From Cryptosporangium arvum DSM 44712 (GTDB taxonomy: Bacteria > Actinomycetota > Actinomycetes > Mycobacteriales > Cryptosporangiaceae), in contig NZ_KK073874.1 in NCBI RefSeq assembly GCF_000585375.1, forward strand, positions 8,777,913 through 8,841,912: 64,000 bases of DNA, written 5' to 3'. Each line of letters opens with the position of its first letter. The stretch's first letter is position 1. A program made the translations under genes and the position numbers. The notes beneath the pieces were generated by a model. The model saw only the letters and a program-made list of their open reading frames with translations, made no database searches and was not told where the DNA came from. Positions 42,950 through 53,267 of the stretch are shown one piece after another.

Positions 42950-43897
42950 GTGCCGCCAACCGTTCTGATCCTCACCGAACGGCTCGACCCGACCTCCGAC
43001 CTGGTGGTGACCGCACTCGCCGACCGCGGTGTCACGGTGTTCCGCGTCGACACCGCGGACTTCCCGGCTCTCCTGACGGTCACCGCCGAGTTCGACGGCG
43101 CCGGGTGGCGGTCGGAGCTGCGCTCGCCGTTCCGTTCGCTGGCGATCTCCGACGTCTGCGGGGCCTACTACCGGCGTCCGTCGGCGTTCACGTTCCCGAC
43201 GATGAGCCCGGCCGACCGGCAGTGGGCCGAGCTGGAGGCCCGGATCGGCCTCGGCGGGCTGCTCGCGCTGGTTCCCAACTGGCTCAACCACCCCAGCCGG
43301 ATCGGCTACGCCGAGTACAAGCCCGTGCAGCTCGCGACGGCCGGCCAGGCGGGCCTCTCGGTGCCCCGGACGTTGATCACCAACGATCCGGACGACGCCC
43401 AGCGCTTCGCCCGGGAGATCGGCCCGGTCGTCTACAAGCCGTTCTCGTCACCGGTGGAGCGCGACGGGCGCCGGATGTTCGTCTACACCTCGCCGGTGGA
43501 GGCCGAGGACCTGGTCGACGAGTCGATCCGGCACACCGCGCACCTGTTCCAGGAACACCTGGACAAGGCGTACGAGGTGCGGTTGACCGTCGTCGACGAG
43601 CAGTTCTTCGCGGCGGCCCTGACCGCCCGCTCGGCCGCCGCGACGATCGACTGGCGCAGCGACTACGACGCGATCGAGTACACGGTGACGACCGTCCCGG
43701 ACGGCGTGCGGACCGGGTTGCTGCGCATGATGCGGCTGCTCCGGCTGCGCTTCGCCGCGGTCGACTTCGCCGTGACCCCGGCCGGCGAGTGGTACTTCCT
43801 CGACCTCAACCCGAACGGCCAGTGGGCCTGGATCGAGCACGAAACCGGCCTCCCGATCTGCGCGGCGATCGCGGACGCGCTGACGCCGCGCGGTTGA
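42950..43897 (+). CDS. ATP-grasp ribosomal peptide maturase (MvdD/SAV_5884-like)
   Basis: 315-residue ATP-grasp ligase of the TIGR04187 (SAV_5884) type, which joins Asp/Glu side chains to Ser/Thr (or Lys) in a precursor. It starts with a strand LILTERLDPTSDLVV and has the family block GAYYRRPSAFTFP near residue 65. The ATP-grasp core follows: VVYKPFSSPV, LFQEHLDKAYEVRLTVV, and the metal-binding VDFAVTPAGEWYFLDLNPNG with DLNPNG near the C-terminus. GTG at 42950, 3 nt after the precursor stop, so translation is coupled. No methyltransferase, protease or exporter follows; the next gene is purM on the other strand. Confidence 0.9.
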   Translation: MPPTVLILTERLDPTSDLVVTALADRGVTVFRVDTADFPALLTVTAEFDGAGWRSELRSPFRSLAISDVCGAYYRRPSAFTFPTMSPADRQWAELEARIGLGGLLALVPNWLNHPSRIGYAEYKPVQLATAGQAGLSVPRTLITNDPDDAQRFAREIGPVVYKPFSSPVERDGRRMFVYTSPVEAEDLVDESIRHTAHLFQEHLDKAYEVRLTVVDEQFFAAALTARSAAATIDWRSDYDAIEYTVTTVPDGVRTGLLRMMRLLRLRFAAVDFAVTPAGEWYFLDLNPNGQWAWIEHETGLPICAAIADALTPRG

Positions 43898-43934
43898 AGC
43901 GCCGCCAGGCGCGCGCCTTTGTCTGAACCTGGAG

Positions 43935-44036
43935 CCCGCTCAGGGCGACGCTGACGCTCGAGCGGGCCGACGTCGTGACATCAGCGAAGCGTCATAAGGA
44001 GGCCCGCTCGCGCGTCAGCGTCGTTCTGAGCGGGCC
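43935..44036. terminator. Long inverted repeat / bidirectional terminator
   Basis: Arms at 43935-43968 and 44001-44036 are reverse complements over about 32 bp with a few mismatches (central CGACGCTGACGC against GCGTCAGCGTCG). Each arm also carries its own CCCGCTC...GAGCGGG stem, so two short hairpins or one long one can form. It sits between the convergent maturase and purM genes. Confidence 0.7.
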
Positions 44037-44041
44037 GCCCA

Positions 44042-45172
44042 CTAGGAAGGGTGTTCGTCTACTAGGCGGACCATGCCGGTGCCCTGGACGACCTCGCCGG
44101 CCACCCAGGCGCTGATGCCGCGGGCGTTGAACGACGCGATCGCGCGGTCGACGTCCGAGGGCGGCACCACGACGATCATGCCGACGCCCATGTTGAACGT
44201 CCGCTCCATCTCCGGCCGGGTGACCCGCCCGATGGTGCCCACCAGGTCGAAGATCGGCTGCGGCCGCCAGGTGGACCGGTCGATCACCGCGTCGACGTCC
44301 TCGCCGATGACGCGGACGACGTTGCCCGGCAGCCCACCGCCGGTGATGTGCGCCAGCGCGTGCACCTCGCACTCCTCGATCACCGCGAGGCAGGGCTGCG
44401 CGTAGATCGTGGTGGGCGTGAGCAGCTCTTCGCCGAGCGTCCGCTGGTTGCCGAGGTCCGCGACGACCTGGTCCAGCCGCATCTTCCCGTCGGCCAGCAG
44501 CGCGTGACGCACCAGCGAGTACCCGTTGGAGTGCACCCCGGAGGACGGCAGCGCGATGATCTGGTCACCGGGCTTGATGCGCTCGACGCCGAGGATCTTG
44601 TCCGCGTCGACGACGCCGACGCCGGTGGCCGCGATGTCGTACTCGCCCGGCGAGAGCAGCCCCGGGTGTTCAGCGGTCTCGCCGCCGAGCAGCGCGCACC
44701 CCGCCCATCGGCAGCCGTCGGCGATGCCACCGACGATGTCGGCGACCCTCTCCGGCACGACCTTGCCGATCGCGATGTAGTCCTGCAGGAACAGCGGCTC
44801 GGCGCCACAGACCACGAGGTCGTCGACGACCATCGCGACCAGGTCGACCCCGACCGTGTCGTGGATGTCCATCGCCTGCGCGATCGCCAGCTTCGTCCCG
44901 ACCCCGTCCGTGGACGAAGCGAGCACCGGCTTGGTGTACTTCGCGGTGTCGAACGCGAACAGCCCGGCGAACCCGCCGATGTTGCCGACCACCTCGGGCC
45001 GGAACGTCTTCTTGACCTTCGAGCGCATGAGCTCGACCGCGCGGTCACCGGCTTCGATGTCGACGCCGGCCGCTCGGTAGGAGGAGCCACCGCCCTCCGT
45101 GGCATCGCGTGACGTACGCGTCACTCGGGCGCCACTCTGCGTGGGCGCCCCGGACGTCACCACGTCCTTCAC
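44042..45172 (-). CDS. purM: Phosphoribosylformylglycinamidine cyclo-ligase (AIR synthetase)
   Basis: Fifth step of purine synthesis: ATP-driven closure of FGAM to AIR. 376 residues, slightly longer than usual because of a variable lead (about residues 1-28). Family motifs: SSYRAAGVDIEAG, the ATP/phosphate loop SSTDGVGTKLAIAQ, VDLVAMVVDDLVVCGAEPLF, GGETAEHPGLL and ITGGGLPGNVVRVI. GTG at 45172 with GGAGGCAGA upstream. It follows purF by 33 bp in the same direction, so the two form an operon as in most actinobacteria. Confidence 0.97.
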   Translation of the reverse strand: MKDVVTSGAPTQSGARVTRTSRDATEGGGSSYRAAGVDIEAGDRAVELMRSKVKKTFRPEVVGNIGGFAGLFAFDTAKYTKPVLASSTDGVGTKLAIAQAMDIHDTVGVDLVAMVVDDLVVCGAEPLFLQDYIAIGKVVPERVADIVGGIADGCRWAGCALLGGETAEHPGLLSPGEYDIAATGVGVVDADKILGVERIKPGDQIIALPSSGVHSNGYSLVRHALLADGKMRLDQVVADLGNQRTLGEELLTPTTIYAQPCLAVIEECEVHALAHITGGGLPGNVVRVIGEDVDAVIDRSTWRPQPIFDLVGTIGRVTRPEMERTFNMGVGMIVVVPPSDVDRAIASFNARGISAWVAGEVVQGTGMVRLVDEHPS

Positions 45173-45205
45173 TCTGCCTCCATGTTTTTCGGCCCCGTGC
45201 TGAAG

Positions 45206-46729
45206 TTACGGTCGGCTCAGAGCGCCGGCACCGCCGGGCGAAGCCACCAAGGGCAACGGCGCACCGACGCCACGCTCGATGCCCTCGAGCATGTGCTTAC
45301 CGATCACGTCGTCCGCGGGCAATGGGATCGGGTACTTCCCATCGAAACATGCCATGCACAGCCGCTTGCGGGGCTGCTCGGTGGCGGCCACCAACTCGTC
45401 GAGCGACACGTAACCGAGCGAGTCGGCGCCGATCGACGCCCGCACACCCTCGGTGTCGAGGCCGTTGGCGATGAGCTCGGCCTTGCTCGCGAAGTCGATG
45501 CCGTAGAAACACGGCCACTTCACCGGCGGCGACGAGATACGCACGTGCACCTCGATCGCACCGGCCTCACGCAGCATCCGGACCAGCGCGCGCTGGGTGT
45601 TGCCCCGGACGATCGAGTCGTCGACGACGACCAGGCGCTTGCCGCGGATGACGTCACGCAGCGGGTTGAGCTTGAGCCGGATGCCGAGCTGCCGGATCGT
45701 CTGGGACGGCTGGATGAACGTCCGGCCGACGTAGGAGTTCTTGACCAGGCCGATGCCGTACGGGATACCGCTGGCCTGGGCGTACCCGACCGCGGCGGGG
45801 GTGCCGGACTCGGGCACCGGGATGACGAGGTCGGCCTCGACCGGGCTCTGCGCCGCCAGCCGCCGGCCGATCTCCACGCGGGTGGCGTGCACGCCGCGCC
45901 CGGCGATCGTGGTGTCGGGCCGGGCCAGGTAGACGTACTCGAAGATGCAGCCCTTCGGCTCGGGCATCGCGAACCGCTCGGAACGCAGACCGTCCTCGTC
46001 GATGGCGATCAGCTCACCGGGCTCGACCTCGCGGACCATGCTGGCGCCGCAGATGTCCAGGGCCGCGGTCTCGCTGGCCACCACCCAGCCGCGCTCGAGC
46101 CGACCCAGCACCAGCGGGCGGACGCCCTGCGGGTCGCGAGCGGCGTAGAGCGTGTGCTCGTCCATGAAGACGAAGCTGAACGCGCCGCGCAGCGTCGGCA
46201 GGACCTCCAGCGCCGACTGCATCAGCGACCGGTCGGGGTCGGCCGCGAGCAACGACGTCACCAGCGAGGTGTCGTTGGTGCTCACCGGGCCCTGCGAGCC
46301 GATGCCGGTCGCGGCGACCGCGCGGGCCAGCTCACCGGTGTTAACCAGGTTGCCGTTGTGCGCGAGCGCGACCGACGTGCCGGCACTCGTCGACCGCAGC
46401 GTCGGCTGGGCGTTCTCCCACGTCGACCCGCCGGTCGTCGAGTATCTCGCGTGACCGATCGCGAGGTGGCCCTGGAGGCTGGCCAGCGTCGATTCGTCGA
46501 AGACCTGGGACACCAGCCCCAGTTCCTTGTAGACGACGACGCCGGTGCCGGCGCTCACCGCGATACCGGCGGCCTCCTGGCCGCGGTGCTGCAGTGCGTA
46601 GAGCCCGTAGTACGTCAGCTTCGCGACGTCCTCTCCGGGAGCCCACACACCGAAGACCCCGCAGGCGTCCTGGGGGCCGGTATCTGAGGGGTCGAGTTCG
46701 TGCGTCAGTTTGCCGTCACCACGGAGCAC
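45206..46729 (-). CDS. purF: Amidophosphoribosyltransferase
   Basis: First committed step of purine synthesis: PRPP plus glutamine to phosphoribosylamine. 507 residues. A propeptide of about 22 residues ends before Cys in DACGVFGVWAPG, the N-terminal nucleophile of the glutaminase. The glutaminase has HRGQEAAGI and HNGNLVN. The PRPP-binding motif is VVVDDSIVRGNTQ. Cysteines in GCIFEYVY, WPCFYGIDF and LCMACFDG match the [4Fe-4S] type known from Bacillus. GTG at 46729. purM follows 33 bp later. Confidence 0.97.
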   Translation of the reverse strand: MLRGDGKLTHELDPSDTGPQDACGVFGVWAPGEDVAKLTYYGLYALQHRGQEAAGIAVSAGTGVVVYKELGLVSQVFDESTLASLQGHLAIGHARYSTTGGSTWENAQPTLRSTSAGTSVALAHNGNLVNTGELARAVAATGIGSQGPVSTNDTSLVTSLLAADPDRSLMQSALEVLPTLRGAFSFVFMDEHTLYAARDPQGVRPLVLGRLERGWVVASETAALDICGASMVREVEPGELIAIDEDGLRSERFAMPEPKGCIFEYVYLARPDTTIAGRGVHATRVEIGRRLAAQSPVEADLVIPVPESGTPAAVGYAQASGIPYGIGLVKNSYVGRTFIQPSQTIRQLGIRLKLNPLRDVIRGKRLVVVDDSIVRGNTQRALVRMLREAGAIEVHVRISSPPVKWPCFYGIDFASKAELIANGLDTEGVRASIGADSLGYVSLDELVAATEQPRKRLCMACFDGKYPIPLPADDVIGKHMLEGIERGVGAPLPLVASPGGAGALSRP

Positions 46730-46989
46730 GTGGCCCAGTCTAGGCCCTGTTCTCCGAAACGCCCGCCGCCGCCGGGAGACCCGTGGGATCGGTGGGGTTG
46801 CGCGGTGTGGTTCACTCTCTGTCGTGACCGCGAACTCGTACCCCGCTCCGCTGCCGGCGACCGCCGGCCGTTGCGGCGTGTCCTCGCGCGGTCACGTTTA
46901 CGACGAGTGTTGTCGCTGACGGCCGCCCGGCTCGTGTGCAGTCCGCCCCGGACGCTGCGAGCTTCTCACTCTCCTGAGACGGACTCGTC

Positions 46990-47445
46990 GTGCTCGACTT
47001 CCCTGAGCCCTTTCTGCTCGCACCCTCGTCGCTGACCCCGACCGCTCTGCGCGAGCGGGCCGAGGCACTACTTGCTGTTACCGACGCCACAGTGCTGTCC
47101 GAGCTCCCGGTCGGCGGCGCGATGGAGCTGCGGAGCAACTTCCTCTACGACGCCTGGCTGGTTCGCCTCGGTCCCGGCGCAGCGAGTGACCTGCACGCCC
47201 ACGAGCACGGGTTCGGCACGGTCGCCGTGGTCTCGGGTGCGCTGCGCGAGACCCGGGCGTCCACCGAGGGACTGGACGAGCGGGTGGTCACGGCCGGCGA
47301 GACGGTCGCGACCCGCCCCGGCGACACGCACCGGCTGACCGTGGAGGAGGACGGCGCGGTGGCCGTCTACCTGGCGTCGCCGCCGAAGCGCACCGCGCCG
47401 CGGATCGTGTCGTCCGCTACTACACCAGTGGCAGCCACTCGCTGA
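46990..47445 (+). CDS. Cysteine dioxygenase-type cupin
   Basis: 151-residue cupin of the bacterial cysteine dioxygenase family, which oxidises cysteine to cysteine sulfinate using Fe(II). The iron ligands are probably the two His of [16 protein letters not shown] near residues 72-74 and the His in [10 protein letters not shown] near 115. ATG/GTG choice: GTG at 46990 fits the family start with a short helix. Cytoplasmic. It is divergent from purF and overlaps the SCP2-like gene end by 26 nt. Confidence 0.85.
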   Translation: MLDFPEPFLLAPSSLTPTALRERAEALLAVTDATVLSELPVGGAMELRSNFLYDAWLVRLGPGAASDLHAHEHGFGTVAVVSGALRETRASTEGLDERVVTAGETVATRPGDTHRLTVEEDGAVAVYLASPPKRTAPRIVSSATTPVAATR

Positions 47446-47776
47446 GGTCAGCGCGGGAGCCGCTCGCCGAGACCTGGCCGGCGGCGACCACCTCGGCCCA
47501 GCTCTTCCGGCCGGTGCCGAGCGCGACCCACGTCTCCGGGTCGGTCTCGACGACGTTCGGCGGCGTGCCGCGCGTGTGCCGCGGCCCCTCGATGACCTGC
47601 ACGGCCCCGTACGGCGGCACCCGCACCTCCACGGTCCGGCCGGGGGCGCGCCTGGCCAGCACCCCCAGGAGATGACGTACCGCGTTGCGGAGCACCAGCG
47701 GCGCGGGTTTCTCCCCCGCGTCCAGCGACGCGACCGCCGCAGCCACCGCTTCCGGATCCTCGACCACCTTCGCCAC
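47420..47776 (-). CDS. Sterol-carrier-family (SCP2-like) small protein
   Basis: 118-residue protein matching the actinobacterial sterol carrier family that lies beside purF in many genomes. Conserved pieces: [20 protein letters not shown], the strand [40 protein letters not shown]. The SCP2 fold forms a lipid-binding tunnel; the true ligand is not known. GTG at 47776 fits the family N-terminus; longer starts would run into atypical sequence. It converges with the cysteine dioxygenase gene. Confidence 0.82.
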   Translation of the reverse strand: MAKVVEDPEAVAAAVASLDAGEKPAPLVLRNAVRHLLGVLARRAPGRTVEVRVPPYGAVQVIEGPRHTRGTPPNVVETDPETWVALGTGRKSWAEVVAAGQVSASGSRADLSEWLPLV

Positions 47777-47933
47777 GCCAAGAACGTATCGCTCACGGTC
47801 CGGACGGCCGAGGTGGCCAGGTCCGAGCGGTCGGAGCTTCCGCGTGCGAGTCGGGCAAAACGGCAAGACGTTAGGTATCGGATACGTCAGCAAGGCATAG
47901 TGGTCGGTCGAAGAACCCGACCAGCGGGAGACA

Positions 47934-50882
47934 GTGGTGCGGTACGCAAGGCGGCTTGGCGTTCTGCTGTTAGCTGCTCTGGCGACGGCGACTCTGGTGT
48001 TCCTCCCCGCGGCCCCGGCCTCCGCCGGCGACCCGGCCGACCTGCGTCTGGAGGTGCGCCAGGGCAACCTGGCCAGCCAATCCGGCGGGCAGCCCGCCTC
48101 GCTCGTGTTCGCCGTCACCAACGACGGTCCGTCCACCGCCGACGCCTTCAACGCCAACGTCGTCATCCCGTTCGGTGACCGGGGCGTCTACCTGGCCAGC
48201 AGCAACCCGAGCTGCAACCAGACCGGTGGCCCCACCGTCCTCTCGTGCCCGGTCGACCAGCTCGAGGTCGGCCAGACCACCGTGTTCACGCTGGTGATCG
48301 GCGCCCCGCCGGTCGGGTCCCTGCAGCAGACCGAGGCGGTCAGCGCGCCCGGTTCGATCACCATCGACGCCGGGGGCGACGACCCGAACAACGCCAACGA
48401 CAGCAGCGAGTTCACGCTGAACCTCACCGGGGCACCGCCGGCGGTCACCAACATCACCGGCTCGGTCGCCGACGGCAGCACGACCCAGCCGATCGTCGGG
48501 GCCAGCGTCGTCGCCCGCGACGTGAACGGCGCCACCTGCGTCTCCACCACCGACTCGGCCGGCGCGTTCAACTGCACGCCGGCCCAGCCGCTGGCCGGTG
48601 GGCAGGTCACGATCGAGGCGACGATGGCCGGCTACCAGGTCAGCCGCACCACCGTGCAGCCGCAGAACGGCACGATCAGCGGCGTCCAGCTCGCGCTCAA
48701 CCCGACGGTGGCCAGCGCGAGCCCGACACCGTCGGTCGCCCCGAGCAGTGCCGCGCCGGCGCCCACCGCGGCCCCGCAGGCGATAAAGAAGGACGGTGAC
48801 GGGTTCCCCTGGGACACCCTGATCCTCGTGCTCGGCATCGTGCTGGCACTCGGCGGCCTCGGGGCCCTGGGCTGGTGGGTCTACAAGCGCAACGACAAGG
48901 ACCCCGACGATCCCGGCGGTCCGGGCGGTACGCCGGACCTGCCCGACCTCGTCGCCGCCGAGTCGATCATGCCGACGATGCCGATGCGGGTGCCGGACGC
49001 ACTGTCGGAAACGACGGTGGCCAACGAGCTGCCCGGCAACGAGCCCACCGCGGCATGGGGCGCTCCACCGGCCGACGGCACGTGGGTGAATCGCTCGACC
49101 GAGCCGATCCAGGTGTCGGACGTACCTGGGGGGTGGGGCGGCGCCGACGCTTCCCCCGGCGGCGCCTCCCGAGGTGGCTCCGCCGGTGGCGAACGCACCG
49201 CCGAGTGGCCCACGATCGATCCCACGTCGGATGCCCCCGTCTCCGCGGCTCCGGCTTCCGGGGTTCCTTCTTCCGGGGTTCCTTCTTCCGGAGTTCCTGT
49301 TTCCGGGGTGGCTGGGTCTGGCGCTCCCGTTTCTGGGATGCCGGCGTACGGCGTCCCGAGCTCGGGTATGCCGGGTTCCGGGGTTCCGGGTTCCGGGATG
49401 CCGGGTTCCGGGATGCCGGGTTCCGGGATGCCGGGTTCCGGGATGCCGGGTTCCGGGATGCCGGGTTCCGGGATGCCGGTGTCCGGGATGCCGGCGGCGG
49501 GAGCCGGAGGGTCTCCGTCGGGACGGGTCGCACCGAGTGATCCGACGACCGCGTGGCCGGCGATGGGCGAGGCCGGATGGGCCGGAGCACCGTATACCCG
49601 GGCGGCCGGGCCGCTCGGCGACCAGTACGCGTCCGCGCTGCCGACCGAGGCCCCTGGCACACCGTCCGGTCCACCCGCGGTCGGCACGACGAGCGACAAG
49701 TCCTGGGGCACGCCGGGCCGCCCCGCCTACGGTGCCGCTGACCAGAGCGCTCCTGGCTACCACGCTCCGGGGCACGCAACTCCCGATTACGGCGTTGCGG
49801 GCTACACCAACGCTGAGCCTTCGCGCTCGCCGCTCGCCGGCTGGGACACACCTCCCGCCCCGATGTCGGCCCCGCCCATGCCGATGTCCGGACCACCGAT
49901 GGCCGGACAACCCATGTCCGGCCCGCCCCTGGCAGGACAACCGATGTCCGGATCGCCGATGGCTGGGCAATCGATCTTCGGGCAATCGATGTCCGGAGCG
50001 GCGATGCCCAGGTCCGAGCCGCCCAACTCCGCCTACCCGGCGCCGGGCCAGCCAGGCGCCGCTCCGATGGGCCCGGGTCAGTGGTCCGGACAAGCCTTCC
50101 CCGCGTCGGTACCCCCCGCGTCGGCACCGCCCGCCCAGGGCTACCCGACCTCGGCACCCCCGAACTACCCGAGCTACCCCGCCTCGGCCCCACCAGCCCC
50201 GAGCTACCCGATGTCCGGACCGCCCATGAGCGGGCACGCCATGAACGGGCACCCCATGTCCGGCCAACCCGTGTACGGACAACCCATGTCCGGCCCGCCG
50301 ATGCCAGGCCAACCGATGTCCGGACCACCCATGCCAGGCCAGCCCATGTCCGGGCCACCCATGGCTGGACAACCGATGTCCGGGCCGCCGATGCACATGT
50401 CCGGACCGCACACGCCGGGGCAGCCCATGTCTGCGCCCCCGGCCGGCCACAACGGAGCCGCCCCGTACGGCAGCTACCCTTCCCCGGCGAACTACGGCCC
50501 CCCGGCCAACTACGCCCCGCAGCCCAACGGCACGCAGCCCAACGGCCCGGCCGCCGGCTTCCCGCCCAACTCCGCCCCGCCGGCCAACTACGGCCCGCCG
50601 GCCGACTTCGGCATGCAGCCCAACCTCGGCACGCAGCCCAACTCCGGCCCGCCGGCTAACTTCGGCGCGCCCGCGAACTACGGCCCGCAAGCGAACTACG
50701 GTCCGCCCGCGAACTACGGCGCACCGGCGAATTACGGCCCGCCGCAGTGGCAGCAGCCCCAACCCCCCGCGGGCTACCCGCCCTACCCGGCGAACTCTCC
50801 CCAGCCCCAGCACGACCAGCCCTACGGCAACTACCCCCCGCCGGACGAGGGCGACCAGCCTTACTACCCGCCTCAGCGCTGA
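47934..50882 (+). CDS. Large type I membrane protein: DUF11-like ectodomain and long low-complexity cytoplasmic tail
   Basis: 982 residues. A signal peptide (1-31, cleavage after PAASA-type PASA) leads to a DUF11/CARDB-like Ig domain (about 35-165, [12 protein letters not shown]) and a carboxypeptidase-regulatory-like beta domain (about 170-260, [20 protein letters not shown]). A Pro/Ser linker precedes one membrane helix ([20 protein letters not shown], about 292-312) and KR stop-transfer. The remaining 660 or so residues are Pro/Gly/Met-rich repeats: PGSGM units, [10 protein letters not shown] units and NYGPPA units. By the positive-inside rule this tail is in the cytoplasm. GTG at 47934 with GGGAGA upstream. 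Function unknown; adhesin-like outside, condensate-like inside. Confidence 0.85.
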   Translation: MVRYARRLGVLLLAALATATLVFLPAAPASAGDPADLRLEVRQGNLASQSGGQPASLVFAVTNDGPSTADAFNANVVIPFGDRGVYLASSNPSCNQTGGPTVLSCPVDQLEVGQTTVFTLVIGAPPVGSLQQTEAVSAPGSITIDAGGDDPNNANDSSEFTLNLTGAPPAVTNITGSVADGSTTQPIVGASVVARDVNGATCVSTTDSAGAFNCTPAQPLAGGQVTIEATMAGYQVSRTTVQPQNGTISGVQLALNPTVASASPTPSVAPSSAAPAPTAAPQAIKKDGDGFPWDTLILVLGIVLALGGLGALGWWVYKRNDKDPDDPGGPGGTPDLPDLVAAESIMPTMPMRVPDALSETTVANELPGNEPTAAWGAPPADGTWVNRSTEPIQVSDVPGGWGGADASPGGASRGGSAGGERTAEWPTIDPTSDAPVSAAPASGVPSSGVPSSGVPVSGVAGSGAPVSGMPAYGVPSSGMPGSGVPGSGMPGSGMPGSGMPGSGMPGSGMPGSGMPVSGMPAAGAGGSPSGRVAPSDPTTAWPAMGEAGWAGAPYTRAAGPLGDQYASALPTEAPGTPSGPPAVGTTSDKSWGTPGRPAYGAADQSAPGYHAPGHATPDYGVAGYTNAEPSRSPLAGWDTPPAPMSAPPMPMSGPPMAGQPMSGPPLAGQPMSGSPMAGQSIFGQSMSGAAMPRSEPPNSAYPAPGQPGAAPMGPGQWSGQAFPASVPPASAPPAQGYPTSAPPNYPSYPASAPPAPSYPMSGPPMSGHAMNGHPMSGQPVYGQPMSGPPMPGQPMSGPPMPGQPMSGPPMAGQPMSGPPMHMSGPHTPGQPMSAPPAGHNGAAPYGSYPSPANYGPPANYAPQPNGTQPNGPAAGFPPNSAPPANYGPPADFGMQPNLGTQPNSGPPANFGAPANYGPQANYGPPANYGAPANYGPPQWQQPQPPAGYPPYPANSPQPQHDQPYGNYPPPDEGDQPYYPPQR
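49372..49482 (+). repeat. 15-bp coding tandem repeats (PGSGM)
   Basis: Seven to eight copies of CCGGGTTCCGGGATG, nearly identical, coding Pro-Gly-Ser-Gly-Met in the tail of the large membrane protein. Such repeats can change copy number by slippage. Confidence 0.85.
49868..50442 (+). repeat. Coding repeats of the [10 protein letters not shown] type
   Basis: About twenty imperfect 15-30 bp units such as CCCATGTCCGGACCACCG and GGCCAACCGATGTCCGG. They encode alternating SGPPM and GQPM blocks. Confidence 0.8.
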
Positions 50883-50954
50883 GCCTCGGCGCTCAGCCTC
50901 GGCGCTGAGCCTCGGCGCTCAGCCTCGGCGCTGAGCCTCAGCGCTGAGCCTCGG
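50881..50954. repeat. 13-bp tandem repeat after the large membrane protein gene
   Basis: Five to six units of GAGCCTCGGCGCT alternating with CAGCCTCGGCGCT. Adjacent units form small dyads. The array begins at the stop codon and ends just before the terminator hairpin. Confidence 0.8.
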
Positions 50955-50962
50955 AACAACCA

Positions 50963-50998
50963 AAACCGGCCGCCGGGATCAACCCCGGCGGCCGGTTT
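50963..50998. terminator. Strong bidirectional terminator
   Basis: Perfect 15-bp stem AAACCGGCCGCCGGG / CCCGGCGGCCGGTTT with a 6-nt loop. A-rich and T-rich ends flank it, between the convergent large membrane protein gene and purL. Confidence 0.85.
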
Positions 50999-51014
50999 CG
51001 TTCGTGCCAGAGGA

Positions 51015-53267
51015 TCAGCCGAACAGCGCCGGCAACGTCCCCGTCCACGCCGACCGCAGCTCGTCGAGCGCGATCGTGAACTGACCCTGCACCTCGAGTG
51101 CCCCGCCGACCTTGTCGACGACCCCGATCCGGTTCCACGGCAGCCCGCGCATCGTGCACATGTCGGTGAACCGCAGTTCCTCGGTACGCGGCACCGACAC
51201 GAGCACCCGCCCGGCCGACTCGGAGAACAGCCAGACGAACGGGTCGGCACCTTCCGGCAGCACGATCCGCGCCCCGACGCCGTACCGCAGCGTCGCCTCG
51301 GTCAACGCCTGCGCCAACCCGCCGTCCGACAGGTCGTGCGCGGCGGAGAGCATCCCGTCCCGCGAACCGGCGATCAGGATCTCGCCGAGCAGCTTCTCCC
51401 GTGCCAGGTCGACGCGCGGCGGCACCCCGCCGAGGTGCCCGTGCAGCGCCCACGCCCACTCCGAGCCGGACAGCTCCTCCTCGGTCGACCCGAGCAGGAT
51501 CAGCGACTCGCCGTCCTCCTGGAAGCCGATCGGGGTACGCCGGGAGACGTCGTCGAACACGCCAAGTACACCGATCACCGGTGTCGGGTGGATCGCCGTC
51601 GACCCGGTCTGGTTGTAGAAGCTGACGTTGCCGCCGGTCACTGGAGTGCCGAGCGTCGCGCAGCCGTCGGCCAGGCCGGTCACGGCCTGCTTGAACTGCC
51701 ACATCACGCCCGGGTCTTCGGGGCTACCGAAGTTGAGACAGTTCGTGACCGCCAGCGGCGCCGCACCGGTCGTCGCCACGTTGCGGTACGCCTCGGCCAG
51801 CGCGAGCTGAGCACCGGCGTACGGGTCGAGCTTGGCGTACCGGCCGTTGCCGTCGGTGGCCAGCGCGATGCCGCGACCGGTCTCCTCGTCGAGCCGGATC
51901 ACGCCGGCGTCTTCCGGCTGGGCCAGCACGGTGTTGCCCTGCACGTACCGGTCGTACTGCTCGGTGACCCAGGTCTTGTCGGCCAGGTTGGGGCTCGCGA
52001 CCAGCTTCAGCAGCGTCTCGCGGAGTTCCTCGCCGGTGCGGGGCCGGGGCAGCGTCTCGGCCCGGTCGGCCTTCACGAGTTCGAAGTCGGCGGGCTCCGC
52101 GATCGGGCGCTCGTAGACCGGCCCCTCGTCCGACAGCGAACGGGGCGGGACGTCCACCACGACCTCGTCGTGCCAGGTGATCACCAGCCGATCGCCCTCG
52201 ACGACCTCACCGATCGCGGTGGCGAGCACGCCCCACTTCTCGGCCAGCGCCAGCACCTCGTCGAGCTTCGACGGCTCGACGATCGCGAGCATGCGCTCCT
52301 GCGACTCGCTGGCGAGGATCTCGTGCGGCTCCATCGAGGCCTCGCGCAGCGGGACCCGCTCCAGCCAGACCCGCATGCCGGACTTGCCGGCCGCCGCGGT
52401 CTCGGTGGTGGCGCAGGTCAGCCCGGCGCCACCGAGGTCCTGGATACCGACGACCAGTTTGCGGTCGAACATCTCCAGGCACGACTCGATCAGCAGCTTC
52501 TCCGCGAACGGGTCGCCGACCTGCACCGACGGACGCCGGGTCTCGGCGCCCTCCTCGAACGTCGCGCTGGCGAGCACCGACACGCCGCCGATGCCGTCAC
52601 GGCCGGTCTTCGCGCCGAGCAGCACGACGACGTTGCCCACACCGCGCGCGGCGGAAAGCTGGATCCGGTCGTGCGGCATGACGCCGACGCAGAGCGCGTT
52701 GACGAGCGGGTTGCCCTGGTAGGACGGGTCGAAGACGACCTCCCCACCGATGTTGGGCAGACCGAGGCAGTTCCCGTATCCGCCGACGCCCGCGACGATG
52801 CCGGGCAGCACCCGGGCGGTGTCGGGGTGGTCGGCCGCGCCGAAGCGCAGCGGGTCCATCACCGCGATCGGGCGAGCGCCCATCGTGAGGATGTCGCGGA
52901 CGATGCCGCCGACGCCGGTGGCCGCGCCCTGATAGGGCTCGACGAAGCTCGGGTGGTTGTGGCTCTCGACCTTGAACGTGACGGCGAGACCGCCGCCCAC
53001 GTCCACCACGCCGGCGTTCTCGCCCATGCCGACCAGCAGCGCGTCGGTCTTGGGGGCTTTTTCGCCGAACTGGCGCAGGTGCACCTTGCTCGACTTGTAG
53101 GAGCAGTGCTCGCTCCACATGATCGAGTACATCGCGAGCTCGGTCTGGGTGGGCCGCCGGCCGAGGATGTCGCGGATGTTCGCGTACTCCTCGTCCTTGA
53201 GGCCGAGCTCGAGGTACGGCTGCTCGGCGTCGGGGGTCTCGGCGGCGTTCGAAACGGTGTCGCTCAT
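51015..53267 (-). CDS. purL: Phosphoribosylformylglycinamidine synthase subunit PurL
   Basis: Synthetase subunit of FGAM synthase, step four of purine synthesis; it uses ammonia delivered by PurQ with PurS as bridge. 750 residues, the small PurL form. Motifs: [20 protein letters not shown] near the start, GGDDP-type [52 protein letters not shown] and [20 protein letters not shown] at 53267 overlaps the purQ stop by 4 nt, so translation is coupled. A strong hairpin follows its end. Confidence 0.97.
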   Translation of the reverse strand: MSDTVSNAAETPDAEQPYLELGLKDEEYANIRDILGRRPTQTELAMYSIMWSEHCSYKSSKVHLRQFGEKAPKTDALLVGMGENAGVVDVGGGLAVTFKVESHNHPSFVEPYQGAATGVGGIVRDILTMGARPIAVMDPLRFGAADHPDTARVLPGIVAGVGGYGNCLGLPNIGGEVVFDPSYQGNPLVNALCVGVMPHDRIQLSAARGVGNVVVLLGAKTGRDGIGGVSVLASATFEEGAETRRPSVQVGDPFAEKLLIESCLEMFDRKLVVGIQDLGGAGLTCATTETAAAGKSGMRVWLERVPLREASMEPHEILASESQERMLAIVEPSKLDEVLALAEKWGVLATAIGEVVEGDRLVITWHDEVVVDVPPRSLSDEGPVYERPIAEPADFELVKADRAETLPRPRTGEELRETLLKLVASPNLADKTWVTEQYDRYVQGNTVLAQPEDAGVIRLDEETGRGIALATDGNGRYAKLDPYAGAQLALAEAYRNVATTGAAPLAVTNCLNFGSPEDPGVMWQFKQAVTGLADGCATLGTPVTGGNVSFYNQTGSTAIHPTPVIGVLGVFDDVSRRTPIGFQEDGESLILLGSTEEELSGSEWAWALHGHLGGVPPRVDLAREKLLGEILIAGSRDGMLSAAHDLSDGGLAQALTEATLRYGVGARIVLPEGADPFVWLFSESAGRVLVSVPRTEELRFTDMCTMRGLPWNRIGVVDKVGGALEVQGQFTIALDELRSAWTGTLPALFG

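Noticed and set aside
49372..49482. Possible CRISPR array (regular short repeats)
   Set aside because: Units are 15 bp with no spacers, remain in frame and code PGSGM; no cas genes.
47970..50813. Minus-strand open frame of 947 codons across the repeat region
   Set aside because: Shadow of the repeat-rich membrane protein; Arg/Gly/His-rich with no start signal or domain.
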